In this document: one piece after another, positions 43,217-50,739 of the stretch
Position numbering within the stretch: the stretch's first letter is position 1
Layout of the letters: each line of letters opens with the position of its first letter
NCBI RefSeq assembly: GCF_009740395.1
Contig: NZ_WOXT01000001.1
Span: forward strand, 1,358,872-1,422,871
Length of the DNA: 64,000 bases
Direction of reading: 5' to 3'
Source: Noviluteimonas gilva
Lineage (GTDB): Bacteria > Pseudomonadota > Gammaproteobacteria > Xanthomonadales > Xanthomonadaceae
Notes under the pieces: model-generated
The model's database searches: none
Told to the model about the DNA's origin: nothing
Seen by the model: the letters and a program-made list of their open reading frames with translations, nothing else
Made by a program: the position numbers and the translations under genes

Positions 43217-43641
43217 TCCTTCGGCGGGTGCGCGTCGAGCCAGGCCTTGCGTTGCTCCGGCGTCATGTCGTGCCACTTGTCCTTGAGGGCGCGCCGCTCG
43301 TCCTGCGGCATCGAGCGCATGCGTTCGAACAGCTCGCGCGCCTGGTCGCGTTGGTCGGGGGTGAGGTGATCCCAGCGGCGCATGCCCTTGTGCGCGGCGG
43401 CGCGTTGTTCGGGGGTCATCGTTGTCCAGCGGCGTGCGTGGTCGAGCATGCGCTTACGCTGGTCGGCGTCGGCGTTGTTCCAGCGGTCGCGGATGGGCGC
43501 GATCAGCACGTCGCGCTCGGCGGGCGACAACTGTTCCCACTTCGCCGGCGCGGGCGTGGCCGGCGCGGGGCGCTGCTGCGCGAGCGCAGGTGCCGCGAGC
43601 AGCAGCAACAGGAGGGTGAGCCAAAGTCGGCGGCGGATCAT
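43213..43641 (-). CDS. Secreted DUF3106 protein
   Basis: 142 residues. Signal peptide MIRRRLWLTLLLLLLAAPALAQ is followed by a Pro/Ala spacer and then tandem short helical units built on W-x-x-L/M-(S/T)-P-x-(E/Q)-R (KWEQLSPAERD, RWTTMTPEQRAA, RWDHLTPDQRD, KWHDMTPEQRKAW). This is the DUF3106 pattern of periplasmic, Spy-like helical proteins. It lies four bases after the stop of the anti-sigma-like gene, completing a sigma/anti-sigma/DUF3106 unit. Envelope-stress or metal-related roles are conceivable, but none is established. Its stop overlaps that of the convergent PBECR-like gene by four bases. Confidence 0.85.
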   Translation of the reverse strand: MIRRRLWLTLLLLLLAAPALAQQRPAPATPAPAKWEQLSPAERDVLIAPIRDRWNNADADQRKRMLDHARRWTTMTPEQRAAAHKGMRRWDHLTPDQRDQARELFERMRSMPQDERRALKDKWHDMTPEQRKAWLDAHPPKD

Positions 43642-43645
43642 CGGA

Positions 43646-44029
43646 CTACTCCATGGCCATCAGGGCGGCGTCGTCGGACGCCAGCCACACGTAGAGATCG
43701 GGGTTTTCTTCGAGCGTCGCGGCGATGACGGTGTCGTCTGAGCCCGTGTGCGTCGAAACGGGTTGCGTTGTAACGATCGCCGGTGCGTTCGTCGTCGGTG
43801 GCAGCGAACGCAGCTGCATCCCGATCACGAGCGCGCCGACCGTCGCCGCGGCCGCGAGCGGCACGGCGAGGCGCCATTTCGATGCGGGCGCCTGCGCGCC
43901 TTCGCCCCGCAGCGCGGCGCGGCGACGTTGCTGCAGCTGTGCGCGCACGCGTGGCGAGAGATGGTCGAGTGCGTCGGTGTGCAACGCGCGGAGCGCGTCG
44001 TCGTGCTTGTCGTGTTCGCCGATGTTCAT
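43646..44029 (-). CDS. Membrane-anchored anti-sigma-like protein
   Basis: 127 residues: a cytosolic N-terminal helix-rich part (DDALRALHTDALDHLSPRVRAQLQQRRR), one membrane span (LAVPLAAAATVGALVIGMQL) and a short periplasmic C-terminus ending DDAALMAME. No HxxxCxxC zinc motif is present. The layout and position immediately downstream of an ECF-type sigma gene, with an ATGA overlap at 44026-44029, suggest an anti-sigma factor or DUF3619-like partner. The assignment is from topology and context. Confidence 0.7.
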   Translation of the reverse strand: MNIGEHDKHDDALRALHTDALDHLSPRVRAQLQQRRRAALRGEGAQAPASKWRLAVPLAAAATVGALVIGMQLRSLPPTTNAPAIVTTQPVSTHTGSDDTVIAATLEENPDLYVWLASDDAALMAME

Positions 44030-44637
44030 GCGAATTCCTCCAGTTGCGCCTGCAAGGCTTCGCGGGCGCGGAACAGATGCGTTTTCACCGACCCTTCGCT
44101 GCAGCCCATCACGCGCGCGGTGGTCGCGACGTCGAGCTCTTCGATCACGCGCAGGGTGAAGGCTTCGCGCTGTCGGGTGGGCAATGCGCGCACCGCCTGT
44201 GCGATGCGTGCGTAGGCTTCCCGGTTGTCGTGCTTGCGGGAAGGATCGGAGTCGGGATCGAGCGTCGGGCTGAGTTCCGTCCAGTCGATCGGGTCGTCGT
44301 CGTTGTGCGTGGACTGCGGGCGCAGCCAGCGCAGGCGAAAGCTGCGACGCCGCTGCGCATCGACGATGCGGCTGCGCAGGACGCTCCAGAACAGCGGCGT
44401 CCATTCCTCCGGCGGCTTGTCGGCATAGCCGAGCATCTTGAGCATCGCGTCCTGCACCACATCGAGCGCGTCGTCGCGATGGCGCAGGCCCATCTCGGCG
44501 AAACGGAACGCGCGCGCCGAGATGCCATCCAGGAAGGCATCGAGCGTGCGCGGCGCCTGCGCGGTGCGCGCGGGGGCGTCGACTGCCGTGAAGGCGGTCA
44601 TCGGATCGTCGGGGGCATCGGTCACTCGAAGGAACAT
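44026..44637 (-). CDS. ECF-type RNA polymerase sigma factor
   Basis: 203 residues if started at the ATG at 44637; an ATG at 44601 (191 residues) is an equal alternative and neither has a clear ribosome site. Region 2: RHRDDALDVVQDAMLKML and EEWTPLFWSVLRSRIVDAQRRR (core binding and -10 recognition). Region 4: LPTRQREAFTLRVIEELDVATTARVMGCSEGSVKTHLFRAREAL, a helix-turn-helix. An acidic linker (NDDDPIDWTELSPTLDPDSDPS) joins them. It is followed by the anti-sigma-like gene and DUF3106, its probable partners. The promoter it reads is unknown. Confidence 0.88.
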   Translation of the reverse strand: MFLRVTDAPDDPMTAFTAVDAPARTAQAPRTLDAFLDGISARAFRFAEMGLRHRDDALDVVQDAMLKMLGYADKPPEEWTPLFWSVLRSRIVDAQRRRSFRLRWLRPQSTHNDDDPIDWTELSPTLDPDSDPSRKHDNREAYARIAQAVRALPTRQREAFTLRVIEELDVATTARVMGCSEGSVKTHLFRAREALQAQLEEFA

Positions 44638-44807
44638 AGCAGCCGGTCGGTGGTGGGAATCCCAACGGCAGCCCGCCCGTGGGTCAGGGGGCGCGTCCCG
44701 CACCGCCTGCGAGGATGGGGAACGCGGGTGCGGTCGGGGCGTTGACCGGGCGCGCGCCGGGTTCACCTGTCGTTATGATGGTCCCGACACGACGATGGGG
44801 CAGAAGC

Positions 44808-45110
44808 ATGGCGGCGGACGGGTTCGTGGTGCTCTACATCTTCATGCTGGCCGCCATCGCGGGCCACGTGATCATTTCCCGGGTCCCGGTGATCCTGCAT
44901 ACACCGCTGATGTCGGGTTCCAACTTCATCCACGGCATCGTGCTCATCGGTGCGATGGTGGTCCTCGGCCATGCCGACACCACGCTGGAGAAGGCGATCG
45001 GCTTCGTCGCGGTGCTGCTCGGCGCGGGCAACGCGGCCGGCGGGTACGTGGTGACCGAGCGGATGCTCGAGTTGTTCAAGTCCAGCAAGAAGCCGGAGGC
45101 CAAGCCGTGA
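44808..45110 (+). CDS. pntAB: NAD(P) transhydrogenase subunit alpha, part 2 (PntAB)
   Basis: 100-residue membrane subunit (domain II alpha part), with hydrophobic segments FVVLYIFMLAAIAGHVIIS and, after the conserved TPLMSGSNFIHGIVLIGAMVVLG, IGFVAVLLGAGNAAGGYVV. The ATG at 44808 was chosen; the open frame extends upstream into non-coding sequence. A TATGAT hexamer at 44774-44779 ends 28 bases before the ATG and could be a private -10 element, which would let pntAB-pntB be expressed although pntAA is 2.3 kb away. The stop overlaps the pntB GTG (GTGA). Confidence 0.93.
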   Translation: MAADGFVVLYIFMLAAIAGHVIISRVPVILHTPLMSGSNFIHGIVLIGAMVVLGHADTTLEKAIGFVAVLLGAGNAAGGYVVTERMLELFKSSKKPEAKP

Positions 45111-46543
45111 CGGTGTCCTGGCTGACGCTCGTCGTCGCGACGAGCTACCTCGTCGCCGCCACGCTGTTCCTCCTGGGCCTGCAACGCATGTCCTCGCCGG
45201 TGACCGCGCGCAGCGGCATCCAGTGGGCAGGCGTGGGCATGGTGCTCGCGACGGTCGCGACGTTCCTGCTGCCGGGCCTGCACAACATGGCGCTGATCGT
45301 GATCGCGCTCGTGCTCGGCACGGTGGTGGCGTGGGTGTGGGGCAAGAAGGTCGCGATCACCGACATGCCGCAGATGGTCGCGTTGTTCAACGGCATGGGG
45401 GGTGGGTCGGCGGCGGCGATCGGTGCGGTGGAGTTGTTGAGGCTCGATGCGCCTGCGAACGGGATGGTTGCGCGATCCGTCGAAGCCGGTGCGCTACACG
45501 TCGCACTCGCTGTCGTCGGTGCGTTGATCGGCGCAGTGTCGCTGACCGGTTCGGTCATCGCCTGGGCGAAGCTCGACGGGCGGATGGACAAGCGCTACAC
45601 CTTTCCGGGCCAGCAAGCCTTCAACGCCCTCGTGTTCGTTGTCACGGTCGCGTTGGGCGCATACGCGGTCTACGCGTTGATGTGGCATGGCCACGTGGGC
45701 ACGCCGATCATCGTGGCGTTCTTCGCCGCGGCGCTATTGCTCGGCATCCTGATGACGCTCCCCATCGGCGGCGCCGACATGCCCGTCGTCATCTCGCTCT
45801 ACAACGCATTCACCGGCCTGGCCGTCGCCTTCGAAGGCTACGTCCTCGGCAACATGGCGTTGATCATCGCCGGCACCATGGTCGGCGCGGCCGGTATGTT
45901 GCTCACGCGCCTGATGGCCAAGGCGATGAACCGCAAGATCACCAACGTGCTGTTCTCCAACTTCGGCCCGGGCGGCGAGGCGCAGGAGATCTCCGGCACG
46001 CAGAAGCCGATCGAAGCGGGCGATGTCGCCGCGATGATGGCCTACGCCGAACGCGTGGTGATCGTGCCCGGTTACGGCATGGCCGTCGCGCAGGCGCAGC
46101 ACAAGATCTGGGAACTCACGCAGCGCCTCATCGCGCGCGGGGTGAAGGTGAAGTTCGCCATCCATCCCGTCGCGGGCCGCATGCCCGGCCACATGAACGT
46201 GTTGCTCGCCGAAGCCGGCGTGCCCTACGACCTCATCGCCGACATGGACGACATCAACCCGGAATTCCCGAACACCGATGTCTCACTCGTCATCGGCGCG
46301 AACGACGTCGTCAATCCCGTCGCGAAGACCGACCCGGCCTCGCCGATCTACGGCATGCCGATCCTCGACGTGAACATGAGCAAGCAAACCGTCGTGATCA
46401 AGCGCGGCAAGGGCACGGGCTTCGCGGGCATCGAGAACGCGCTGTTCTACGCCGACAACACGCGCATGCTCTACGGCGATGGCGCCGAAATGGCGAGCGC
46501 GCTGGTCAGCGAACTCAAGGCGCTCGACGGCGGCGGTCACTGA
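45107..46543 (+). CDS. pntB: NAD(P) transhydrogenase subunit beta (PntB)
   Basis: 478 residues. The N-terminal membrane domain has about nine helices (LTLVVATSYLVAATLFLLGL through GAAGMLLTRLMAKAMNRKI), with the conserved NGMGGGSAAAIGAVEL, LPIGGADMPVVISLYNAFTG and EGYVLGN stretches of the proton channel. The C-terminal NADP-binding domain III carries VVIVPGYGMAVAQAQHKIWEL, FAIHPVAGRMPGHMNVLLAEA, VIGANDVVNPVAKTDPASPIYGMP and KRGKGTGFAGIENALFY. It starts at the GTG overlapping the pntAB stop. It is complete and apparently functional. It abuts the convergent gene with no spacer. Confidence 0.96.
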   Translation: MTVSWLTLVVATSYLVAATLFLLGLQRMSSPVTARSGIQWAGVGMVLATVATFLLPGLHNMALIVIALVLGTVVAWVWGKKVAITDMPQMVALFNGMGGGSAAAIGAVELLRLDAPANGMVARSVEAGALHVALAVVGALIGAVSLTGSVIAWAKLDGRMDKRYTFPGQQAFNALVFVVTVALGAYAVYALMWHGHVGTPIIVAFFAAALLLGILMTLPIGGADMPVVISLYNAFTGLAVAFEGYVLGNMALIIAGTMVGAAGMLLTRLMAKAMNRKITNVLFSNFGPGGEAQEISGTQKPIEAGDVAAMMAYAERVVIVPGYGMAVAQAQHKIWELTQRLIARGVKVKFAIHPVAGRMPGHMNVLLAEAGVPYDLIADMDDINPEFPNTDVSLVIGANDVVNPVAKTDPASPIYGMPILDVNMSKQTVVIKRGKGTGFAGIENALFYADNTRMLYGDGAEMASALVSELKALDGGGH

Positions 46544-47035
46544 TCATCGGCGGGACAACGCACTGCGTGCGATGAACGCACAGGCGATGCCGATGATCAC
46601 GTGCACGACCACGCTCGCGACCATCCAGGCCGGGCGCGTCGGCGCGGGCCCGGCCGCGGACAGGGGCACGATCACGAAATTCATCGCCACGTACAGGAAC
46701 ACGCCGTACGCCACGCCCCAGCGCCAGGGGTGCCGGATGAGCGTCGGCGAACGCGAGGCGACCAGCGCATAGGCGAGCACCATGCACGCGGCGATGAAGT
46801 AATGCGCGAGGACGCCGATCCCCGCGGTGCGCACGCCGCCATCGAAACTCGCATCCCCGTACACGCCGGCAGCGATCGACTGGAAGATGCGGATCGGCGG
46901 CACCTTCGCCGCGACCGCCCACCACGTGCAGGCGAAGATCAGATCAAAAGTCCCCACCGCGAACCCGCCCAACAGCAGTCGGGCGAGTCGGGGGCGCGGC
47001 GGGGAAAACCGAGCGGCGGCGTGCGCGGCGTTCAT
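46544..47035 (-). CDS. Four-helix membrane protein, paralogue A
   Basis: 163 residues, four membrane helices: LLLGGFAVGTFDLIFACTWWAVA, TAGIGVLAHYFIAACMVLAYALVA, WGVAYGVFLYVAMNFVIVPL and VASVVVHVIIGIACAFIA. It shares topology and short motifs with the protein at 47593-48108, such as (P)PxRIxQxIAxxVxG and GVDAAI/GGVRTA. The ATG overlaps the stop of the secreted-protein gene upstream (47032-47035). The family is unrecognised; it resembles small DUF1440-like inner-membrane proteins in size. No function can be inferred. Confidence 0.8.
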   Translation of the reverse strand: MNAAHAAARFSPPRPRLARLLLGGFAVGTFDLIFACTWWAVAAKVPPIRIFQSIAAGVYGDASFDGGVRTAGIGVLAHYFIAACMVLAYALVASRSPTLIRHPWRWGVAYGVFLYVAMNFVIVPLSAAGPAPTRPAWMVASVVVHVIIGIACAFIARSALSRR

Positions 47036-47487
47036 TGCGTGCAGATCGTCCCGGTGATTTCGGTGGTGACCACCGCGCCCGTCGTGCCGAACACGAACAG
47101 GTTGCCGGTGGCGCCCGCATAACGCCCCGTGCCCGACACCACTTCGTGGTGCGCGAGGACCTGGCCTTTTCCGGTGAGGCCGGCTTCGATCATGTTGAGC
47201 GTGCCGTCGCGCAACTCGTAGCGGAACGTTCCGGCGTAGGGCGACCATTCCGGGGAACCGGAGGCGGGCGTGCCGCCACTGTTGGCGCGGAAATGCGTGG
47301 TGCCGCGGAACCCGTGGTTGCCGTCGACCTCGCCGAGGAAACACGAGGGCTCACCGGCGTCGCATCCGGTGGTCACGCGGATCTCCGTCATGTCGGCGTG
47401 GATGTCCTTGCACTTGTCGTCCGCGAAGGCCGTGGGTGCGATGGCGAGCGTGCACAGCGCCACCGCGAAGCGGATTGCATGCGTCAT
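47032..47487 (-). CDS. Secreted protein of unknown function
   Basis: 151 residues with signal peptide MTHAIRFAVALCTLAIAPTAFA. The mature part is beta-rich with four cysteines (DDKCKDIH, TTGCDAGEPSCFLGE, TGTICTQ at the very end), suggesting two disulfides. It includes LAHHEVVSGTGRYAGATGNLFVFG, which is reminiscent of allene-oxide-cyclase/dirigent-like barrels (xGTGxYxxAxG). It is coupled to the downstream membrane protein by ATGA. The start was set at the ATG at 47487, so the signal peptide is N-terminal. Confidence 0.8.
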   Translation of the reverse strand: MTHAIRFAVALCTLAIAPTAFADDKCKDIHADMTEIRVTTGCDAGEPSCFLGEVDGNHGFRGTTHFRANSGGTPASGSPEWSPYAGTFRYELRDGTLNMIEAGLTGKGQVLAHHEVVSGTGRYAGATGNLFVFGTTGAVVTTEITGTICTQ

Positions 47488-47592
47488 GGCTGTTCTCTCC
47501 CAATCCGGCGAACCGATCGCCGGTGGACGCATGCTTGGTCTTGCGCATCACTCCCCGCGAGCACCGCCTGCACGGTGCGCGAGGGAGCCAAA

Positions 47593-48108
47593 TCAGCGTG
47601 CGTGCGCGCGGGCGATCGTGGCGCAACCCATCCCGATCCCGGCATAAGCGGCCAGGCACGCGATGGTCCACGACAGCGGCGCGCTGCCGCCGCTCACGGT
47701 CGCCGCGGAGAAATACGGCACGATCACTTCGAACAGCAATCCATACATCGCCATGCCGTACACGCTGCCCGCGATCCACGCGTGTGCGTGCAGGCGAGGC
47801 CAGCGCGCCGTCAGGCGCATGTAGCCGGCGACCATCGCCGCGACCGCCGCGCAATACAGCAAGACGCCCGCGATCGCCGCATCGACGCCACCGGCATGCG
47901 CCGCATGCGAGCCGACGACCCACGAGGCGATGCCTTGCCCGATGCGCACCGGCGTCACGCCGCCGTAGAAGAACCAGTACAGCGACGCGAAGGCCAGGTC
48001 GGCCAGCGCGAACGCACTGCCGCCGAGGGCGACCGATGCCCAGGCCGGCCAGACGCGGTGGGCTCCGGAAAGGGCCGGGGAGTGGGACCAGGCGGGGCGA
48101 ACGTGCAT
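47593..48108 (-). CDS. Four-helix membrane protein, paralogue B
   Basis: 171 residues with four hydrophobic segments: WASVALGGSAFALADLAFASLYWFF, AAIAGVLLYCAAVAAMVAGYM, HAWIAGSVYGMAMYGLLFEVIVPYF and LSWTIACLAAYAGIGMGCATIA. The VTPVRIGQGIASWVVG stretch parallels VPPIRIFQSIAAGVYG of the protein at 46544-47035, so the two look like diverged duplicates separated by one secreted-protein gene. It starts 108 bases from the divergent MocR-family regulator, whose operator repeats lie in between, and is therefore a likely regulatory target. Confidence 0.8.
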   Translation of the reverse strand: MHVRPAWSHSPALSGAHRVWPAWASVALGGSAFALADLAFASLYWFFYGGVTPVRIGQGIASWVVGSHAAHAGGVDAAIAGVLLYCAAVAAMVAGYMRLTARWPRLHAHAWIAGSVYGMAMYGLLFEVIVPYFSAATVSGGSAPLSWTIACLAAYAGIGMGCATIARAHAR

Positions 48109-48127
48109 GGCTGACCTCGGGCAGGCA

Positions 48128-48201
48128 GGATTGGCCTCATCAAACGCCCGTGGATTGGCACTGGCAAGGGCCAATCGACCGGGCCGGAATGGGGCCATTC
48201 C
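48128..48201. promoter_or_regulatory. Probable MocR operator
   Basis: GGATTGGC occurs twice in direct orientation (48128-48135 and 48152-48159; 24 bases apart), followed by the inverted core GCCAAT at 48170-48175. A second palindrome, GGAATGG-GG-CCATTCC, is at 48186-48201, just before the ribosome site. Direct plus inverted boxes at multiples of a helical turn are typical of MocR/PdxR binding regions. It lies between divergent mocR-like and membrane-protein genes. Confidence 0.6.
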
Positions 48202-48216
48202 CTCCGGAGGTCGGCC

Positions 48217-49656
48217 ATGCACCTGCAACTCGACGGACGCGGTCCCCTGCATGCGCAGCTCACCCGCGCGCTGAAATCGGCGCTCGCCGGCGGCCGCCTG
48301 GGGCAGGGCAGCCGCTTGCCGCCGACCCGTGCGCTGGCCCGCGACCTCGGCCTGTCGCGCAACACGGTGCTGACCGCCTACGAACAACTGCGCGCCGAAG
48401 GATTCATGGCCGCGCGTGTCGGATCGGGGAGCTTCGTCGCCGCGCCCTTGATGTCCGAAGCGGCGAACGACGCGCCCTCGGCGATCGCGCCGCCGCAAAC
48501 CGCGTATGCACGCCGCGCGCGCAACGCCGATATCCAACGTCTGCTGCGCAACAAGCCACGCGCGTCGGTGCGCTTCTCCTTCCAGTACGGCCTGCCGCTG
48601 GTGAATCCCGCGCTGACCACCGCATGGGCGCGCGAACTCGCGCACGCCGCCGCCTACACCCCACCCGACTATCCCGATCCGCAAGGCCTGCCCGCATTGC
48701 GCGAAGCGATCTGCGATTACCTCGCGCGCCGCCGCGGTGTGCAGGCGTTGCCGGAAGACGTGCTTGTCGTCGGCGGCACGCAGCAGGCGGTGTCGCTTGC
48801 CGCGCGCATCCTGCTCGATGCCGGCGACATGGCGGTCGTCGAAGAACCGCAGTACTTCGCCTTGCGCAAGGTGCTGCAGATCCACGGCGCGCGCCTGCAC
48901 GGCGCGGATGTCGATGAAGATGGCCTGCGTCCGGATCGTTTGCCGGTCGATTCACCGCGCATGATCTGCGTCACGCCGTCGCATCAATTTCCCGGTGGAT
49001 CGGTGTTGTCGTTGTCGCGGCGCCTGGAGTTGTTGCAGTACGCGCGCATGCACGACAGCTGGATCTTCGAAGACGATTACGACGGCGAGTTCCGCTACGA
49101 CACGCAACCGCTCGCGGCGCTGCGTTCGCTCGATCGCGATGGGCGCGTGTTGTACGTGGGCACGTTCTCGAAGACCTTGTTCCCGTCCTTGCGCCTGGGT
49201 TATCTGGTGATGCCGCCTGCGCTGCGCGACGACCTGGTCACCGCGAAGTGGGCGCAGGATTTCGGCAGCTCGGCGATCGAGCAGGCGGCGCTCGCGCGCT
49301 TCATGGCCGGCGGTGGATTCGAGCGTCATCTGCGTCGCAGCGCACGCACCTTGCAGGAGCGCCGCACGATGCTGCTCGATGGCTTGCGCGAGATCGGAAA
49401 AGGTCGGCTCGAGATCGCCGATTCGCACGCAGGCATGCATCTGGTCGTGTGGCTGAAGGACAAGCCCGACGCGGCGCTCGATGCCATGCTCGCGCACGGC
49501 GAATCGATCGGCCTGGGCCTGTACACGATTCGCCCGCACTATCTGCGGCGCCCGCATCGCGCGGGGCTGCTCATGGGGTATTGCGGCCTGTCGCCCGCGC
49601 AGATCCGCGAAGCGATGCCCTTGTTCGAACAGGTGCTGGACCGCGCTTACGCGTAA
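48217..49656 (+). CDS. MocR/PdxR-family regulator (GntR-HTH plus aminotransferase)
   Basis: 479 residues. The N-terminal GntR winged helix (LHAQLTRALKSALAGGRL, SRLPPTRALARDLGLSRNTVLTAYEQLRAEGF) is joined to a type-I aminotransferase-like domain with VVGGTQQAVSLAARIL, the TPSHQFPGGSVLS region, FEDDYDGEFRY and the PLP lysine in GTFSKTLFPSLRLGY. PLP or a PLP adduct is the likely effector. GGAGG precedes the ATG. The divergent membrane-protein gene and the repeat-rich intergenic region suggest autoregulation and control of that neighbour. The pathway it controls is not evident. Confidence 0.92.
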   Translation: MHLQLDGRGPLHAQLTRALKSALAGGRLGQGSRLPPTRALARDLGLSRNTVLTAYEQLRAEGFMAARVGSGSFVAAPLMSEAANDAPSAIAPPQTAYARRARNADIQRLLRNKPRASVRFSFQYGLPLVNPALTTAWARELAHAAAYTPPDYPDPQGLPALREAICDYLARRRGVQALPEDVLVVGGTQQAVSLAARILLDAGDMAVVEEPQYFALRKVLQIHGARLHGADVDEDGLRPDRLPVDSPRMICVTPSHQFPGGSVLSLSRRLELLQYARMHDSWIFEDDYDGEFRYDTQPLAALRSLDRDGRVLYVGTFSKTLFPSLRLGYLVMPPALRDDLVTAKWAQDFGSSAIEQAALARFMAGGGFERHLRRSARTLQERRTMLLDGLREIGKGRLEIADSHAGMHLVVWLKDKPDAALDAMLAHGESIGLGLYTIRPHYLRRPHRAGLLMGYCGLSPAQIREAMPLFEQVLDRAYA

Positions 49657-49659
49657 GCG

Positions 49660-50073
49660 TCAGCGCGAGGCGATCGCCGCGACGAATACGCCGACCGCGA
49701 TCCACGCCCAATCGGCGGGCGTGTTCGCAAGGTGCGTGAGCGACCACGCGAGCGAGGGCCCGAGCTTGGTGATCGTTTCGCCCAGCCCGAGCCCGAGCAT
49801 CCCCGACAGGTGCGCGGCGACGATGCCCCACTGCGCGAGCACGACCGCCAGCAGCGTCGCGGCGACGCCGATGGCCATCCGGGTCCATCCGCTCGGCGTG
49901 CGGCCCAGGCGCAGGAGCCACGCGGCGTCGAGCGCGGCGAGGACCGCCATCCAACCGGCTTGCGAGGAGGTGACCATGGAAGCGGCGACCCAGGCTGCCG
50001 CGATGCCCGTGCTGCCGATCAGGGCGAGCGCGGCCCCCATCCAGGGCGAATGTCCGATTTCCTGCGACGCCAT
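49660..50073 (-). CDS. Small membrane protein
   Basis: 137 residues with three or four hydrophobic segments (MGAALALIGSTGIAAAWVAA, GWMAVLAALDAAWLL, MAIGVAATLLAVVLAQWGIVAA, WAWIAVGVFVAAIA). The loop GLGLGETITKLGPSLAWSLTHLANTPADWAW is conserved-looking. Its stop is three bases after the convergent mocR stop. No family is recognised. It is divergent from sufT. A hypothetical inner-membrane protein. Confidence 0.75.
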   Translation of the reverse strand: MASQEIGHSPWMGAALALIGSTGIAAAWVAASMVTSSQAGWMAVLAALDAAWLLRLGRTPSGWTRMAIGVAATLLAVVLAQWGIVAAHLSGMLGLGLGETITKLGPSLAWSLTHLANTPADWAWIAVGVFVAAIASR

Positions 50074-50168
50074 CTGGCTCCCCTGCGTGATCGCACAGCA
50101 TACCGGGCGCGCGGGGCCTTAGAATGCACGGCCTTGCGGCGCGCGCCGCACGCCCCCACGTTCCCCGC

Positions 50169-50720
50169 ATGTATTCCCGTAGCAGCGAACCCGTCCGCTT
50201 CGAGCGCGATTGCGCCGTCGTCCTCGTCCCGCAGGGCGAAGAAGTCACGTTGCCCGCGGGCAGCATCGGCTACATCACGCAGGCGCTCGGCGGCAGCTAC
50301 ACCGTGTTCGTCGAGGGCAATCTGTTCCGCGTGGCGGGCAAGGATGCCGACGCGATCGGCAAGGAACCGCCGGAGCCGCTGGAACTCGCGGCCGGCGCCT
50401 CCGACGACGAAGTCGAGAAGCTGGTTTGGAAGCAATTGCGCACGTGCTTCGATCCCGAGATTCCGATCAACGTCGTCGACCTCGGGCTGGTCTACGAAGC
50501 GACGGTCAAGCCGCGCGACGACGGCACACGTGAAGTCGCGATCCGCATGACGCTCACCGCGCCCGCATGCGGCATGGGCGACATCCTGGTCGACGATGTG
50601 CGCAGCAAGCTGGAAATGATTCCGACGGTGACCGAAGCGGATGTCGAACTCGTGTTCGATCCGCCGTGGAACCGGATGATGATGTCGGAGGCTGCGCGCC
50701 TCGAGACGGGGATGCTTTAA
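50169..50720 (+). CDS. sufT: Fe-S cluster assembly protein SufT
   Basis: 183 residues: a short N-terminal beta domain (VRFERDCAVVLVPQGEEVTLPAG, SYTVFVEGNLFRVAG) followed by a DUF59/MIP18 domain with CFDPEIPINVVDLGLVYE and LTAPACGMGDILVDDV. This is the SufT architecture. SufT helps mature Fe-S proteins under high demand. The ATG at 50169 was chosen; an in-frame ATG at 50124 overlaps a TAGAAT hexamer (50120-50125) that looks like the -10 box. It is found here away from any suf operon. Confidence 0.88.
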   Translation: MYSRSSEPVRFERDCAVVLVPQGEEVTLPAGSIGYITQALGGSYTVFVEGNLFRVAGKDADAIGKEPPEPLELAAGASDDEVEKLVWKQLRTCFDPEIPINVVDLGLVYEATVKPRDDGTREVAIRMTLTAPACGMGDILVDDVRSKLEMIPTVTEADVELVFDPPWNRMMMSEAARLETGML

Positions 50721-50738
50721 CGCGCGTCGTACGCGCGC
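50720..50738. terminator. Hairpin between sufT and asparaginase-like gene
   Basis: ACGCGCGT (50720-50727), spacer CGT, ACGCGCGT (50731-50738). The octamer is self-complementary, so the two copies are at once a direct and an inverted repeat and can form an 8-bp stem. It fills nearly the whole 19-base gap between the two convergent genes. No T-tract is present. Confidence 0.5.
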
Positions 50739-50739
50739 G

